Shown here one piece after another: positions 33,685 to 46,002 of a DNA stretch of 64,000 nucleotides; within the stretch, counting starts at the first letter, position 1; every line of letters begins with the position of its first letter. Position numbers and translations under genes: made by a program. A model generated the notes under the pieces. That model worked only from the letters and a program-made list of their open reading frames with translations. It did not search any database and had not been told where the DNA came from. Origin of the DNA: Gloeophyllum trabeum ATCC 11539 (Eukaryota > Basidiomycota > Agaricomycetes > Gloeophyllales > Gloeophyllaceae); the NCBI RefSeq assembly GCF_000344685.1, contig NW_006920417.1, positions 1,400,193-1,464,192 on the forward strand, given 5' to 3'.

Positions 33685-35511
33685 ATGAACACACGACCAT
33701 TAATTGCGATATGCGGGACGACTGGCGTTGGGAAGTCCCAACTTTCCGTTGAACTGGCTTTGGCACTTTCCCGTACGAAGGGGATGCGGAAACATGGTTG
33801 GAACGGTGCTCGGATAATAAATGCGGACTCCATGCAAGTTTACGTCGGAATGGATGTTATCACGAACAAGATTCCTGAACGCGAGCGACAGGGCGTCGAG
33901 CATCTGCTCATGAGCTTCAAGAGGCCCGGCGAACAGTATGTTGTCGGGGAATGGGTCAAAGACGCCGTTCACGCAGTGAGTTTATTCTACAGGTCATGTC
34001 TTTGCTCTGTATAGACTCGAAAAGACGTACAGATAAATGAGACGCATTCGCAAAACAAGATACCTATTGTCGTTGGCGGGACGGCATATTGGATGCAGCA
34101 TTTGATCTTCCCTGACAGACTGGCTAAAATGACCGAGCCGCGCGGTAGAGCGGGGGACATCGTGTTGTCGGAAGAACTGTTGGAGCATGTTTCGAAGCTT
34201 CCTCAAGAGCTCCGAGAACTAATATATGCATTGCCGGAAGAACCCCCGGACGCTTCGATTGACCCTCAGGCTGCGTTCTGCTTGCACTCTCTATTGAACG
34301 CTCTGGACCCCATTGTCGCTTCACGATGGCACTGGAAAGACACGAGAAAGGTCCTTCGTAGTCTCGAAATCATCAAGGAGACGGGTCGCAGGCCGAGCGA
34401 CGTGTGGAGCGAACAGTCTAGTATATCTGTACAACCCAGGTCCGTCAATGCGCATATATCCTGATATTATAAAGGAGGTACGACGTGATTATCATCAGGT
34501 ATCATACGTTGTGCTTCTGGCTGTATGCGGAGCCTTCCGTCCTCAATGTACGCTTGGATGCCCGCGTCGATGAGATGATCAAGGTGAGTGCGCTCCCGCT
34601 GGCATTTCAATATTTCTAAACTGACTCATCCAGCAAGGCCTGCTTGACGAGATCAAAGAATTGCAGGCAATTGCAACTGCGGGGACCAGCAGCAATAGCG
34701 TGGATTACACCTTGGGTATATACCAGTCCATAGGTAAGTTTCTTCCGACAAGCGCAGTGCCGTGGCTAATTCATGCTGCAGGTTACAAAGAGTTTCACCA
34801 CTACCTGAACTCTCCGAATCCGTCTGTAGATGCTTTCGAGGCAGCCGTCGATCGCATGAAGCTCTCGACGCGGCAATATGCGCATCGGCAAGTCCGGTGG
34901 ATACGGAACAAGCTCCTACCCGCTATTTATGCGGCTCAATCTACGGACAAGTCATGCGTTTCCGTATACTTGCTCGATGCGTCTCGTAAGCTCTCTATGT
35001 TAATATCCTGGCTGCGATTTACCTGTTAGACAGGCGTTGACCAGGCATGGAACACAAATGTGAAGGACATGGCTGAGGAGATCTTACATGGTTCACATTT
35101 CAACTCTAGTTTTTCATTGAATTATGGCATTGACGTGTCGCGGTAGATTTTCTGGAAGGTAACCCTCTTCCCGATCCTCAATCCCTGTCCGAGGCAGCTC
35201 GCGTCATGCTCACCGTCCAGGACCGTCCGACGAGGTAGGTAATCGGTGCTATGTTCTTGGGGACGCGGGGAACGCTGATTCCTCTACTAAGTCCCAGTGC
35301 CATTCTCACTGCAAGGCGCAAGATTGTCTGTCCAGTGTGTACCACAAAGGCCGATGAGCCGGTGATGATTGAGGAAGGTGAGCAGTGGGAGGCGCATCGA
35401 CAGACAAAGGTGCACAGGCGTATGGCCACTCGGGAGGCGAGACAGCAGGAGGTTGCGAAATGGAAGAAGATTCGGCAGGAGAGGGAGGCTAGGGAGAGCG
35501 CAGCGGTGTAG
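33685..35511 (+). CDS. MOD5: tRNA dimethylallyltransferase (isopentenyltransferase)
   Basis: The ATG at 33685 is followed by LIAICGTTGVGKSQLSVELA (P-loop GTTGVGKS), GARIINADSMQVYVGMDVIT (the catalytic Asp and the DSMQVY motif), ERQGVEHLLMSF, KIPIVVGGTAYWMQHLIF, DPIVASRWHWKDTRKVLRSL, RVDEMIKQGLLDEIKEL, YTLGIYQSIGYKEF and TRQYAHRQVRWIRNKLLP. The C-terminus has a C2H2-like finger, CPVCTTKADEPVMIE then HRQTKVHRR, as in eukaryotic MOD5/TRIT1. The enzyme adds dimethylallyl to A37 of tRNAs reading UNN codons, in cytosol, nucleus and mitochondria. About seven introns. The complete family architecture is present. Confidence 0.94.
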
Positions 35512-36250
35512 ATTCAAGTATGTTTCTATCAGCCGTCTTCCGTCCGACGTGTTATAGTCTTAACCTTTCTGTCTACTGACATGAGTGACAGGGTCAAGAA
35601 ACGAGCACTTTTGCGCTACTTTCCCTTGGCATCTCGTAGGTGGTAACTACGAGATGCAGTCCACAGGAACCTAGGAGGGCAGTTTTATCCAAACGCCAGC
35701 GCTATCACGTTGTTGGTATTCCCTGCTATCGCCTGTCGCGCAAAGACGCGGGGGGTTCACATGTCCACCAAGCGCAACGATCGCTTTTGCGGGGTAATTT
35801 CAATTACCCCGCGAGCTATCCCGACAGATCCCGTCGCGTCGCGCTGCAGAGTGAAATGATTCAGAACAGACCTACAGGATTGCACGTACAGTATGTCGCG
35901 CGAGGTGTTCTGAGACATTCTGTCTCTACTTGTGGCCGCTGCTTGGCATATCGTTTCTTGAATGTTCCAAAATGTTTCGGTGCATCGTTGCCTGCCATCA
36001 GAGAGCGCGTCAGCCGACCAGCAATATCAAAGGGCATCATGATCGTCTGCGTCATTTCTACCCAAAAATACGGCGCCTGCGTATTTCGGTAACAGCGGTA
36101 CCTAGTGTAACGGCGTGCTTGGCCCCGACTGTGTAAGGCGCCGACTATAAATCGTGGCGAGGACGTCGGAGCAATGCGACGTCCAGGCTATTCCCGACGA
36201 CACAGGCGCTATTTGCGGTGGTCTCAAGCTCGGGCTCCTCAGTGTTCGCG
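35512..36250. other. intergenic, trehalase upstream region
   Basis: 739 bp between MOD5 and the trehalase. It contains a perfect inverted repeat at 35789-35812 (separate entry). No gene seen; the 150-codon open frame at 35640-36092 has no motif. Confidence 0.45.
35789..35812. promoter_or_regulatory. perfect inverted repeat upstream of trehalase
   Basis: Two 11-bp arms GCGGGGTAATT and AATTACCCCGC are separated by 2 bp. Each arm contains GCGGGG next to an AT-rich stretch, the shape of CreA/Mig1 repressor sites; ACCCCGC also resembles stress-response motifs. It sits about 440 bp upstream of the trehalase start. Regulatory function is inference. Confidence 0.4.
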
Positions 36251-39131
36251 ATGGCGCTAGCGATATTGGGCGGACTTGTAGCGTTCCTACAGGTAGTCAA
36301 CGCTGCCCCTCAGGGCGCGACGACTACGACATCCCCTGCTTTCTCCCCATCACCGGTGTCGGTCTCTACTGCTGTGGCTAGCCCGTCAGCACCGCTCAGC
36401 GCTACCTTGCCATCGCAAGTAGCTTTGCCTCCCAAGCAGACATGGTGCCCTAGTGAGATCTTTTGTGCGGGTGAGGTGAGTTCTTTTAGCACATCACGCC
36501 GGTATGCCTTCCGCTAAGTTCATATTCCCGTAGCTTCTGCAAACTGTGAATATTGCGTGGCTCTACGCGGATCCCAAAACGTTCGTGGACAAGCCGACGG
36601 TCAAGTCGTCCCAGCAAGTGCTCTCCGACTTTAGTTCCTTGAACGGGTCGAGCGTGACTGAGGGTGCCATTGAGAACTTTGTGGACACCGACTTTGGTGG
36701 AGAAGGACTGGAGCTCGAGGCGCTCGCGCTGACTAACTTTAACGCGAACCCGGCTTTCCTGGAAAATGTGACAGATCCGCTACTGAAGGCGTGGTCGCAG
36801 ACGGTGCATGGTTACTGGACGCAGCTGATTCGGGAAACGAATAGTTCGGTGCTGTGCTCAGAGGGAACGACTAGTAGTGGATGCGAGAGCTCGCTGATCC
36901 CCTTGAACCATACCTTTGTCGTTCCTGGTGGTCGGTTCAGAGAGCAATGTGAGTAATCCAAACCATCAGGTCGGCTTGGTGTGGGACTCATATGCTGGGT
37001 CAGACTATTGGGATAGCTTCTGGATCGTGCAGGGTCTGATCGAGTCCGAACTATATGACATCGTCAACTCCACGCTGCAGAATTTCATGGATGAATTAGA
37101 GACGATTGGATTTATTCCGAACGGAGGGCGGATATATTGTGAGTCGGTTACTTGTGAACTACAGGTGGTCGTGGACTAACTTCTGGAAGACCTCAACCGG
37201 TCGCAGCCACCGCTCTTCATTCATGTAAGGAGGTGTACCTCTCCAGTATAGGTCAAGCTAATACATGTGTCTACAGATGCTTTCCAGCTATGTCACAGCG
37301 ACAAACGACACCACGATATTAGAGCGTGCTCTGCCTTTAGCCGAAGTGAGCTGCTCTCGATAAACCCAATTTTGCATCTCACAGTCCCTTTTCCGCAGCG
37401 CGAATTGCAGTGGTGGCTGGATAACCGCTCTGTGAATGTCACAAGCCCTTACACGCAGCAAACCCATACAATGTATCACTACGCCGTCAAGAACAGTGCT
37501 CCGCGGCCCGAATCATACCTCACGGGTACGTTAAGCATATCATCTTCAATCACAGAATATCTTCGGAGTAACACCTCCCGCGCAGATTATCTGACCGCTA
37601 ATGACCCTACGCTTGAGACCCCCCTCAATGAGACTGAACGCGATGCCCTGTATGCCGAGCTGGCGAGCGGAGCAGAGACAGGCGAGTCAGGACACTACTC
37701 GACGGTCTTATATGCGTGCTTATTGACATACAGGTTGGGACTACTCGTCTCGATGGACGGCCCAACCGTTTGCCGGAGGCTCCAACAATACCAACCCCAT
37801 ATTGCGCTCGCTCAATGTAAGGAATACGGTACCAATCTGCCTTAATAGCATACTCTGTGAGTCCCACGAAGGCGCTCGTCAAGTTCCGCGGTTCACCTTG
37901 CTCGTACAGACAAAGCGCACAGCCTCCTGGCGGATCTCTACACCGCGTCCAACGGCACTGCAAAATCCCTCGCGGACTCCCACCGAGCTGCTGCCACCGC
38001 CCTGAGGTCGGGCATCCTTGACCTCCACTGGGACCCCTCGAAACTCGCCTTCTACGACTTCAACCTCACGTCCAGCTCGCGCAACGCCCTGTTTTCTGCC
38101 GCCACGTTCTACCCTCTATGGAGTGGAATCATCCCTGACGAGGCGCTTGGCGACCAGAGCAAGGCCTTCGGCATGTTCGCCGCGCTGAATCTGGTATTGA
38201 ACAGATATAACGGCACGTTCCCGGTGACGTTCTTGGAGACTGGCCTGCAGTGGGATGCGCCGAACGCCTGGCCGCCGCATCAGTACATCGCACTCGAGGC
38301 CCTGCGTAATCTCCCGTCGAACCTCACGTCCAACTCACTCCCTTCCCCGTCCTCGGGTCAGTCTACTTTCAGTTTGATTCCCTCCGGGCAGTTAGGGTTG
38401 GAGGAGTCAGAACTGCCCGGGCAGCCTATTCTTGGATCTAGCAGCAACGCGACCAAGACAGGATCGAAGGCGGACATCAATACGCTGAGCGGGACTATTG
38501 TGAACGGTGGTAACGCTACTGAAGGCGAAGGATGGGCAGCTGCTCTCCAGAGGGAGTTGGCGAACAGGTACTTTGCCGGTGCGCTCTGTAGCTGGTTAGT
38601 TAGGGTATTTCTTTCGGGAGTCGTCCTCAGTTGAACTGAAACGTGTATGGTCTCCTCTACAGGTATGCGACAGGAGGCTCCATTCCCGGGATTCTACCGA
38701 GATTATCGGAGCAGGAGCTCAACATCACCCAGAGTGTGAATAACACCGGAAATGTGCGGTTGCCTTGTTTCGTTGCATTATGGTATTCAACACTGATGCT
38801 GGCGCGCAGATGTTCGAGAAGTTTTCTAACAACAACATCGACTCCGCCGGTTCTGGTGGGGAATATACCGTACAGGTACGAAATTCGGCGTCACCTGAAA
38901 TATCCAATCCGTTGTCTAATGTCCTGCCAGGCTGGTTTCGGATGGACGAATGGTGTGGTACTCTGGATCGCGAGTAATTACGGCAAGGTCCTCGTTGCAC
39001 CGCAGTGCCCGAGCCTCTTAGCTGAACAGAATACCAAGTCTGGGGCGAAGAGTGGTGCTGTTATGGTTCGACCTGTGCCGGGTGCTATTGTTGTTGCTTT
39101 GGTGTCACTCGTCATGCGTGTTTTGTTGTAG
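36251..39131 (+). CDS. secreted trehalase, GH37 family
   Basis: The ATG at 36251 opens a signal peptide (MALAILGGLVAFLQVVNA). Family signatures follow in order: PGGRFREQYYWDSFWIVQG (GH37 signature 1, formed across an intron), GFIPNGGRIYYLNRSQPPLF, AERELQWWLDN, a region with many N-glycosylation sequons, ETGLQWDAPNAWPPHQYIAL (signature 2) and GEYTVQAGFGWTNGVVLW near the end. Trehalase splits trehalose into two glucose molecules. The C-terminus is hydrophobic (VPGAIVVALVSLVMRVLL) after a small-residue stretch, consistent with a GPI-anchor signal, so the enzyme may be held at the cell surface. Neutral cytosolic fungal trehalases are also GH37 but lack a signal peptide; this one is of the secreted, TreA-like layout. 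About eight introns. Confidence 0.93.
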
Positions 39132-40107
39132 GGTCAAAATGTGCACATTAATCTGACTGTGAGATGGACATCGGTTACGACGCACCGTTCTTCTAATCCT
39201 TCGCTTTTGGGATGTCAGTCGTCGTGCTAAGGGGATAGGTGAGCCCTTACCTTGCAAGTCGCCAGCTGTTATGGGTCCTTCCCGTGATACCCTGCTCTCA
39301 CCAGATAAGCTCTTATGATAGCCTTTCTATGTTTGGTCGAGGTGGCGCGTTCACCTTTACGTTCCGGTGATATACGAGTCGCTCGGAACAACATCCCGTG
39401 CAATGAATGCTCCCGCAGAGCACTGTAGTCCCGCGAACCATGCACCATGTGTTGCACTACGTCTAAATATGTCAGAACTGTGGTGCGTGACCTGCCAATG
39501 CTTCGATTTCGCATCACTAAAAGCTTTCATCCCCGTATATCGGTGTACTCTCCAAATGCTCGTGATAAATTCTTGGGAACCGGGGTAGGCGCAGGGATTC
39601 TGTACCGTGCGCTGGATCCTTTGCAGGTTGATTGAGACGGGATCGGGTCTCGCATTTATGCTGCCACCTTGAGTGAAAGGTCCTTTAACTCGGTGTGATC
39701 GCCCTACCCGTCGAGTCCTAGGGGTCGGAATGGCTGATTTGACATCAACCGAGAAATTGCTGTTACACTCTCCGCAGTTTGGGCGGGAATCCGAGAATAG
39801 CCTGTCAGGCGAGTTTTGTGTCGTATGCTCACAGCTTCCGCGCCCGAACTTCCTCAAACGTATGACTCGAGGCTCGACAGGCTGCCCTTCTCGGGCCCGT
39901 TGACCGGGTGACTTACGACCATATGATGGACAATATCCGAGCCACCGTCTTCGATGATGCTCTGTCCCGTCGAAGGCTAGTTCACACCCCTCAGGTTCTA
40001 AAACCAGGACGCGAAGATCGCGGTACCGATGGCGGTCTTGTTATAAAAGACTGGACATTGGCCAGTAAAATCTTCAACGGAAACACAGTGCTTCCGTCCC
40101 TCTAGCA
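39132..40107. other. intergenic
   Basis: 976 bp between trehalase and the first carboxylesterase. Only short unsupported open frames. It presumably includes the esterase promoter. Confidence 0.4.
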
Positions 40108-42482
40108 ATGCCTTTCCGGACTCTCCTGGTTTGCATGCTCGTTGCTGGTGCAACCTTTGCTGCTCCAACGTCGAGAGCTACTGGACCTACAGTGACTCTC
40201 GACTCCGCGACATTCACTGGTGTGACCTCCGGGAATGTTAACAAGTTCCTAGGCATTCCCTTCGCACAACCTCCGTAAGTATCGTTCACTCGGTTGCTCC
40301 GGTAGTCTTAGAGTAGTGCTCACCGTGGCACCCCATTACGGAAGAACCGGAAACCTTCGTTTTAATCTCCCCCAGCCGATCCCATCCTACAATGGTGACG
40401 TCATTCGGCAATGAATGTCCTCAGCAGGCTATCACCTTGCCGCTTGTAAGCGGTCTCGTGGCGAATGAGACGAACTACATAATCAATTCCATCTACCGCG
40501 CCGTCACTGGCCCAGTCAGTGAAGATTGTAAACTGCATATTCCTACACATGTTTAGCAAATGATGCTTACGCCCGGTGTCCAGGTCTGAACTTGAACGTC
40601 TGGGTCCCTGCAACCGCGACGCCTAGCTCCAAGCTGCCTGTCGCAGTGGTAAGTCATGTTCCCCACGTACAGTGCTGTGGCGATTCTGAAGACTATTATA
40701 GTGGATCTTCGGAGGTATGCTCATATCGTGTTGTCTGTTTCCCTGCTTAGAGTATGTCTTCTGATTACTTTCAGGTGGTTTTGAGCTTGGAGGAACGTCT
40801 CTGTATGATGGTGGCGTAATAGCTCAGAAGTCGATAGACCTGGGTCAGCCAACCATTGTAGTCAGCATGAACTACCGGTGAGTCGTGCATTGCCCTCAGC
40901 CAAATTTCTTTCATGCGGCTGAACCATCTCGCAGCGTCTCAGGTAAGTGGCTGAACATACTATTTGGCATCTCCGCTGAAGTCCAATTGGACAGCTTGGG
41001 GATTTTTGGCGAGCTCTGAAGTCAAAGCCGCTGGAGTCGGTAACCTCGGATTACAAGACCGTGAGTTGTCCTTCGTCCGAAGTTTTCTCTGTTGATCTCG
41101 CTTACATTCACCGCACCTGTGTTATTGGTAGAGAGGGAAGCTTTGCGCTGGATTCAGAAATACATATCTGCATTCGGCGGTGATCCCAGCAAAGTTACTA
41201 TGTGAGATGATACTTCTGATCACGCTGGTCTGGTATTGAATCGTACAATCCCTCAGCTGGGGCGAGAGTGCCGGTGCCATATCAGTCGCGCTGCACATGC
41301 TTACCAATGGAGGAAATACGGAAGGTCTATTCCGCGGTGCATTTATGCAGTCAGGTTCGCCGATACCCGTCGGGGACATTTCTCACGGCCAGACTTATTA
41401 CGATTCGATCGTGGCGGCCACGGGATGCCTGGGCGCGTCTGATACGCTGCAATGTTTAAGAGGTGTCCCTGAGGATACGCTGCAGAAGGCCGTCGACGCA
41501 ACTCCCAACATATTCTCGTATCAAGTAGGTTGCTATATTTCTGTGGAAATATAGGCTGCCTGATCATCGTGTTGTTACCTAGTCTCTCAGATTAGCTTAC
41601 CTTCCCCGGGTGGACGGCGTCTTCTTGACTGATACCCCTCAGAACCTGGTGCTCAAAGGAAGCGTGGCTAATATCCCGTTTGTCACCGGTGAGCAGAATC
41701 TTCGCCTTTGAGACTTAGATCCAACCAGTTGTTACAGGTGATTGCGATGACGAGGGCACACTATTTTCGCTCACTAACCTGAACGTGACGTATGTCAAGC
41801 GTAGCCTCACAGGAGCCAGAACTTGACATGGCTTGTGTAGAACCGACTCAGAATTGTTCACCTACATCCACGAGAACTACATCCCGGCGGCGACAACTGC
41901 AGAAGTAAACGAAGTATTGTCCATCTACCCGGCAAATCCGGCTTCAGGGTCACCCTACGATACCGGCATTTTCAATGCATTGACCCCGCAATATAAGCGA
42001 CTTGCTTCTATGCAAGGAGATCTTGTCTTCCAGGCGCCCCGTCGATTCTTTTTGCAACAACGTTCGGGCTCTCAGCCCACTTGGAGCTTCCGTGAGTGCT
42101 AGCGTTGGTAACTCTGAAGCCTCGGATTCAAACAGGCTTTAGTGAGCAAACGTCTCAAGGCGTTCCCAGCCCTCGGATCGGTGCGTGAATTCTCTGCATG
42201 TTCTAGGGAGATTCCACTGACATGAGACTCTCGCAGGCTCATGGCACAGATATCCTCGACGTATTTGGTGACCAGGAACTTACCACGTACCTTGTTCAGT
42301 TCGCGAACAACCTCAATCCGAATGGCGCCGCCGGTCTGTTGCAATGGCCACAATACACTACATCGTCTCCTCAACTCCTGACCCTCCAAGATGGGCTGGT
42401 GCCACTGACAATCACGCAGGACACTTACAGGGCTGAGGGCTTCGATTACCTCACCAATTTATCCCTTAAATACCCTCTTTGA
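40108..42482 (+). pseudogene. secreted type-B carboxylesterase/lipase, copy 1, frameshifted
   Basis: The ATG at 40108 begins a signal peptide (LLVCMLVAGATFA) and FTGVTSGNVNKFLGIPFAQPP. In exon 2, compared with copy 2, 11 bp are missing near 40391-40401 between PSYNG and TSFGNECPQQ, so the frame is lost. Elsewhere the exons are intact: VWIFGGGFELGGTS (oxyanion hole), VVSMNYRVSAWGFLA, the nucleophile TIWGESAGAISVAL, the acidic DCDDEGTLFSLTN, HGTDILDVFGD (catalytic His region) and LSLKYPL before the TGA at 42480-42482. The family hydrolyses carboxylic esters or lipids outside the cell. It shares exon structure with copy 2 at 43117, so the pair is a tandem duplication. A sequencing or assembly error is the main alternative to a real null allele. 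Confidence 0.82.
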
Positions 42483-43116
42483 GCAGCTGTATTTATGCAT
42501 GATGTAGCACTTCATCAGGTACGATTCAAGGGCTTTTAAACTACAGCGCACGACCATGCAAACACCGAAGTCTCGCACATACATATACCGTATGATATCG
42601 AGTTGACTGCGCAGGCCTGGGAAGTATATCTGAGGCACGTTCTCCAGAATTGATCCGTCCAACCTATCGGGCTGCGCATACCCTTCCCCGCGTTATCACA
42701 GCCTCCCCCGCATCTTTTTGGACGCTGACACTTGATTTCTGATAAAGTGCACATTGATATTTAGCAAGAATACCGCCGCCGCTATTCCTTCGTAAGCGCG
42801 CCTCCTAAGCGAACCTTGGTCTAGTGACTTACAACCGTGTGGTAGTGATGGGGGATATGCAGTTCCAAGGCCGCTGCAGAATCTCGTGGCCCTGCATCAG
42901 CAACGACCAGACTTCCCAAGATGGTCCCATGACGGCTAGATTTTGATAATGGATACTGCAGCCAAGCAGTCAATGTTGTGCTTCCGCCGTCAGCAGAAAG
43001 GTACATGGTTTCTATGGAGGAAGCAAAGCCGGCACCGCTAACACGACTTCCGCTCTTAAGGGGTGGGCGACCTACCACGCAGCCCCAGGAACTAGGTTCC
43101 CTTGGTGCCGTCACCC
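42483..43116. other. intergenic between tandem esterases
   Basis: 634 bp holding the copy 1 3' UTR and copy 2 promoter. No gene or repeat recognised. Confidence 0.45.
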
Positions 43117-45482
43117 ATGGCTATCAGAGTCCTCCTGGCGTGCTTGGGAGCATTTGCGAGCAGCGCAGTCCTTGCTGCTCCCGCTCCCAGAGCTTCAGCA
43201 CCTACGGTGACTCTCGACAGTGGGACGTTCACCGGTGTTGCGTCGGGAAAAATCAACAAGTTCCTGGGCATCCCTTACGCTCAGCCTCCGTACGTCGTCC
43301 TAATCGATCTCGTATGAGAACCGTGGCTGTAATGTGAAATGCAATTCCTCTAGGACTGGTGACCTCCGCTTCAACCTACCCCAATCGGTGGCTGCGTACT
43401 CCGGCTCCTACGATGCGACGAGCTTCGGAAATGAATGCCCTCAGCAGGCCATAAACCTGCCTCTGGGAAATGGCTTGCTGGCGAACGAAACCAATTTCAT
43501 TATCAATACCGCCTATCGCCTCATAACCGGTCCGATCGGTGAAGACTGTACGTAGGCAGTCAACCACGTACCCTCTCTATAGGCTCATGTTTACTTCTGG
43601 ATAGGTCTTCATCTCAACGTGTGGACGCCTGCTTCGGCAACTCCTAATTCCAAACTCCCAGTCGCTATGGTGTGTAACTCCCCAATTGGTTCAGTCAGTG
43701 TCTAATGAAATTGATGGCTGCTACAGTGGATATTCGGAGGTAAGCGAAGGAACCTTGTGTCCGATGCATATCTAATCAACCCGTCTAGGTGGATTCGAGA
43801 TCGGTGGGACATCGATCTATGATGGTGGAGGAATAGTACAGCGGTCACTCGACCTCAATGAACCAGTTGTAGTTGTAAGCATAAATTATCGGTATGTATC
43901 TAGAGGTCTGCGATGCTGTCGAAGCTGAACCGTCTTCAGCGTCTCAGGTACGTGAATGACCTCGGAAGCCGCAAGATATCCTTAACAAGCATCAAACAGC
44001 TTGGGGTTTCTTGGCCGGCTCCGAAGTGAAGGCTGCTGGAGTAGGAAACCTTGGGCTCCAAGATCGTGAGTTCAGCGAAGTTTACTCGGTATGGCATAGC
44101 CTTAACTCACGGGAAATGTCAGAGCGCGAGGCATTGCGCTGGATCCAAAAATATATTGGGCTGTTCGGTGGGGATCCTAGTAAAGTCACAATGTATGAAG
44201 CGTCAATATTCGCATTGATATGCACTCACATTGCCCTGTAGCTGGGGTGAAAGCGCCGGAGCAATCTCGGTAGCCTTGCAAATGGTTACGAATGGCGGTA
44301 ACACCGAGGGTCTCTTCCGAGGCGCGTTCATGGAATCTGGCTCACCCATCCCAGTGGGCGACATATCGCATGGTCAGAAGTACTATGACTCCATAGTGGC
44401 GGCCACTGGGTGCTCTGGTGCTTCTGACACCTTGCAGTGCTTGCGAGGGGTTCCCTTGAATACCCTGCAGAAGGCTGTCGATGCAACGCCGGGAATTTTC
44501 TCGTATCAGGTATGTCCGAGTCCTGCTATTCACGGGTGAGGTGACTAGAAGACCGGTAATACAGTCATTGAATCTGGCTTGGCTACCTCGGGTGGACGGA
44601 GTGTTCCTAACGGACACTCCCCAAAATCTGGTCCTTTCAGGGAGCGTGGCAAAGGTTCCCTTCATTACAGGTATGCCGAAGCGCTTGGTTAATCCATCTG
44701 TCTCTCATAAATCTCCATAGGCGACTGCGACGACGAAGGGACACTGTTCTCCCTGACAAATCTCAATGTCACGTAAGTCTTCCCGCAGCATTGCCCGCCA
44801 CTGCTGCTGATATCCCGTGAAATGCAAAGCACTGACAGTGAAACGCGCACGTACATCCACGACACTTACATGCCAGCAGCCTCGACTGATGAGGTCAATA
44901 AACTGTTAACGTACTACACCGCGGACATCACCAATGGCTCGCCGTACGATACGGGTATCTTTAACGCGCTGACGCCACAGTACAAGCGACTAGCGGGCAT
45001 CCAAGGCGATCTCGTTTTCCAGGCTCCTCGCCGATTCTTCCTGCAGAAGCAGGCCGGGGCGCAGAAAGCCTGGAGTTTCCGTGCGTACTGGTTTTGTCGC
45101 CATCTCATGATCCATGGTAATTCAGTTGCTGGACAGTGAGCAAGCGCCTGAAGGCTTTCCCAGCTCTCGGATCGGTGCGCACTGTTTCATGCTCCTTACA
45201 GTGGAATATGACCCTGATGTCGTGGCCCTGCCATAGGCACATGCAACAGACATTCTGAATGTCTTCGCAGGGGGAGACATGACGAGCTACCTTGTTCAGT
45301 TCGTCAATAACCTCGATCCCAACGGGAAAGCCAACCTTCTCCAGTGGCCACAGTACACGACCGCATCCCCAAAACAAATGACGTTCCTGGATGGTCTGAC
45401 GCCGAGAGAAGTAACCGACGATACCTACAGGGCTGAAGGCATTTCTTACATAACGGAACTTTCTCTGAAGTACCCGCTTTAA
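43117..45482 (+). CDS. secreted type-B carboxylesterase/lipase, copy 2
   Basis: The ATG at 43117 starts a signal peptide (VLLACLGAFASSAVLA). The mature part has FTGVASGKINKFLGIPYAQPP, the conserved cysteine in FGNECPQQ, EDCLHLNVWTPAS, the oxyanion motif WIFGGGFEIGGTS, VVVSINYRVSAWGFLAGSE, the nucleophile IWGESAGAISVALQM, LPRVDGVFLTDTPQ, the acid residue region DCDDEGTLFSLTN and HATDILNVF as the catalytic histidine region. It ends LSLKYPL at 45482. The Ser/Glu/His triad and the GESAG elbow match the Candida rugosa lipase/carboxylesterase family, which acts on lipids, sterol esters or plant esters outside the cell. About ten introns. Apparently the intact member of the tandem pair. Confidence 0.93.
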
Positions 45483-45546
45483 GGAGTAGATAGAGCTATG
45501 TGAATGCGATTATGTACTACTGTTTGCCAGGGCAGTTTACGCGATA

Positions 45547-46002
45547 CAGTCGACTCTCCCATAACCCATAGCGGTCCGTGGACCCAGAAAGGTATGGGTT
45601 TTCGGAGACTATGGGTTACCGGAGTGTGACATACTGTGACATCGGCGGGTAGCGTGACATGTGGCAGGGCGCGAGGCATATGCCGGATGGTCCACATCAT
45701 GCTATATGTCGCCTGGTATGGGTGCCCACTGCCATATTGGTATCGTTTCTGGGTCGGAGTATCGAACAACTCCATAGTAAATGTTTTAAAAGTAGTAAAT
45801 GGTGGTCGATATGGGTCTGATTGAGCTGATAATAGGATGATTTATGGGTTATGGACCCTCCAGGAAGGTATGGGTTATGGGGTATCAGAGAGTTATGGGT
45901 TGTCGCGACGATTAATTAGGAACCAAATCGGTGGACGCAAAAATGTATGGGTTATTAGAGGTTATGGGTTATTAGAGGTATGGGTTAAGGGAGAGTCGAC
46001 TG
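45547..46002. mobile_element. pogo-like MITE
   Basis: A 456-bp element has terminal inverted repeats CAGTCGACTCTCCC.TAACCCATA (23-24 bp, one mismatch) and is flanked by TA on both sides (45545-45546 and 46003-46004), the target duplication of Tc1/mariner and pogo elements. The CAGT start fits pogo. The interior holds at least eight copies of ATGGGTT, mostly in one orientation and clustered toward the right end, as subterminal repeats. No coding capacity. It lies between the esterase and the kinase, about 220 bp upstream of the kinase start, so it may have changed that promoter. Confidence 0.85.

Noticed and set aside
35640..36092. 150-codon open frame upstream of trehalase
   Set aside because: Composition and lack of any motif suggest chance; it also covers the inverted repeat.
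40395..40430. GTGACG..CCTCAG in esterase copy 1 as an intron explaining the frameshift
   Set aside because: Removing it gives the wrong phase for the following TLPLVSGL segment and deletes the conserved Cys region; the comparison with copy 2 shows a deletion instead.
45547..46002. ATGGGTTA clusters as an internal telomere repeat
   Set aside because: The spacing is irregular, the unit is not TTAGGG, and the copies lie inside an element with TA duplications and inverted ends.
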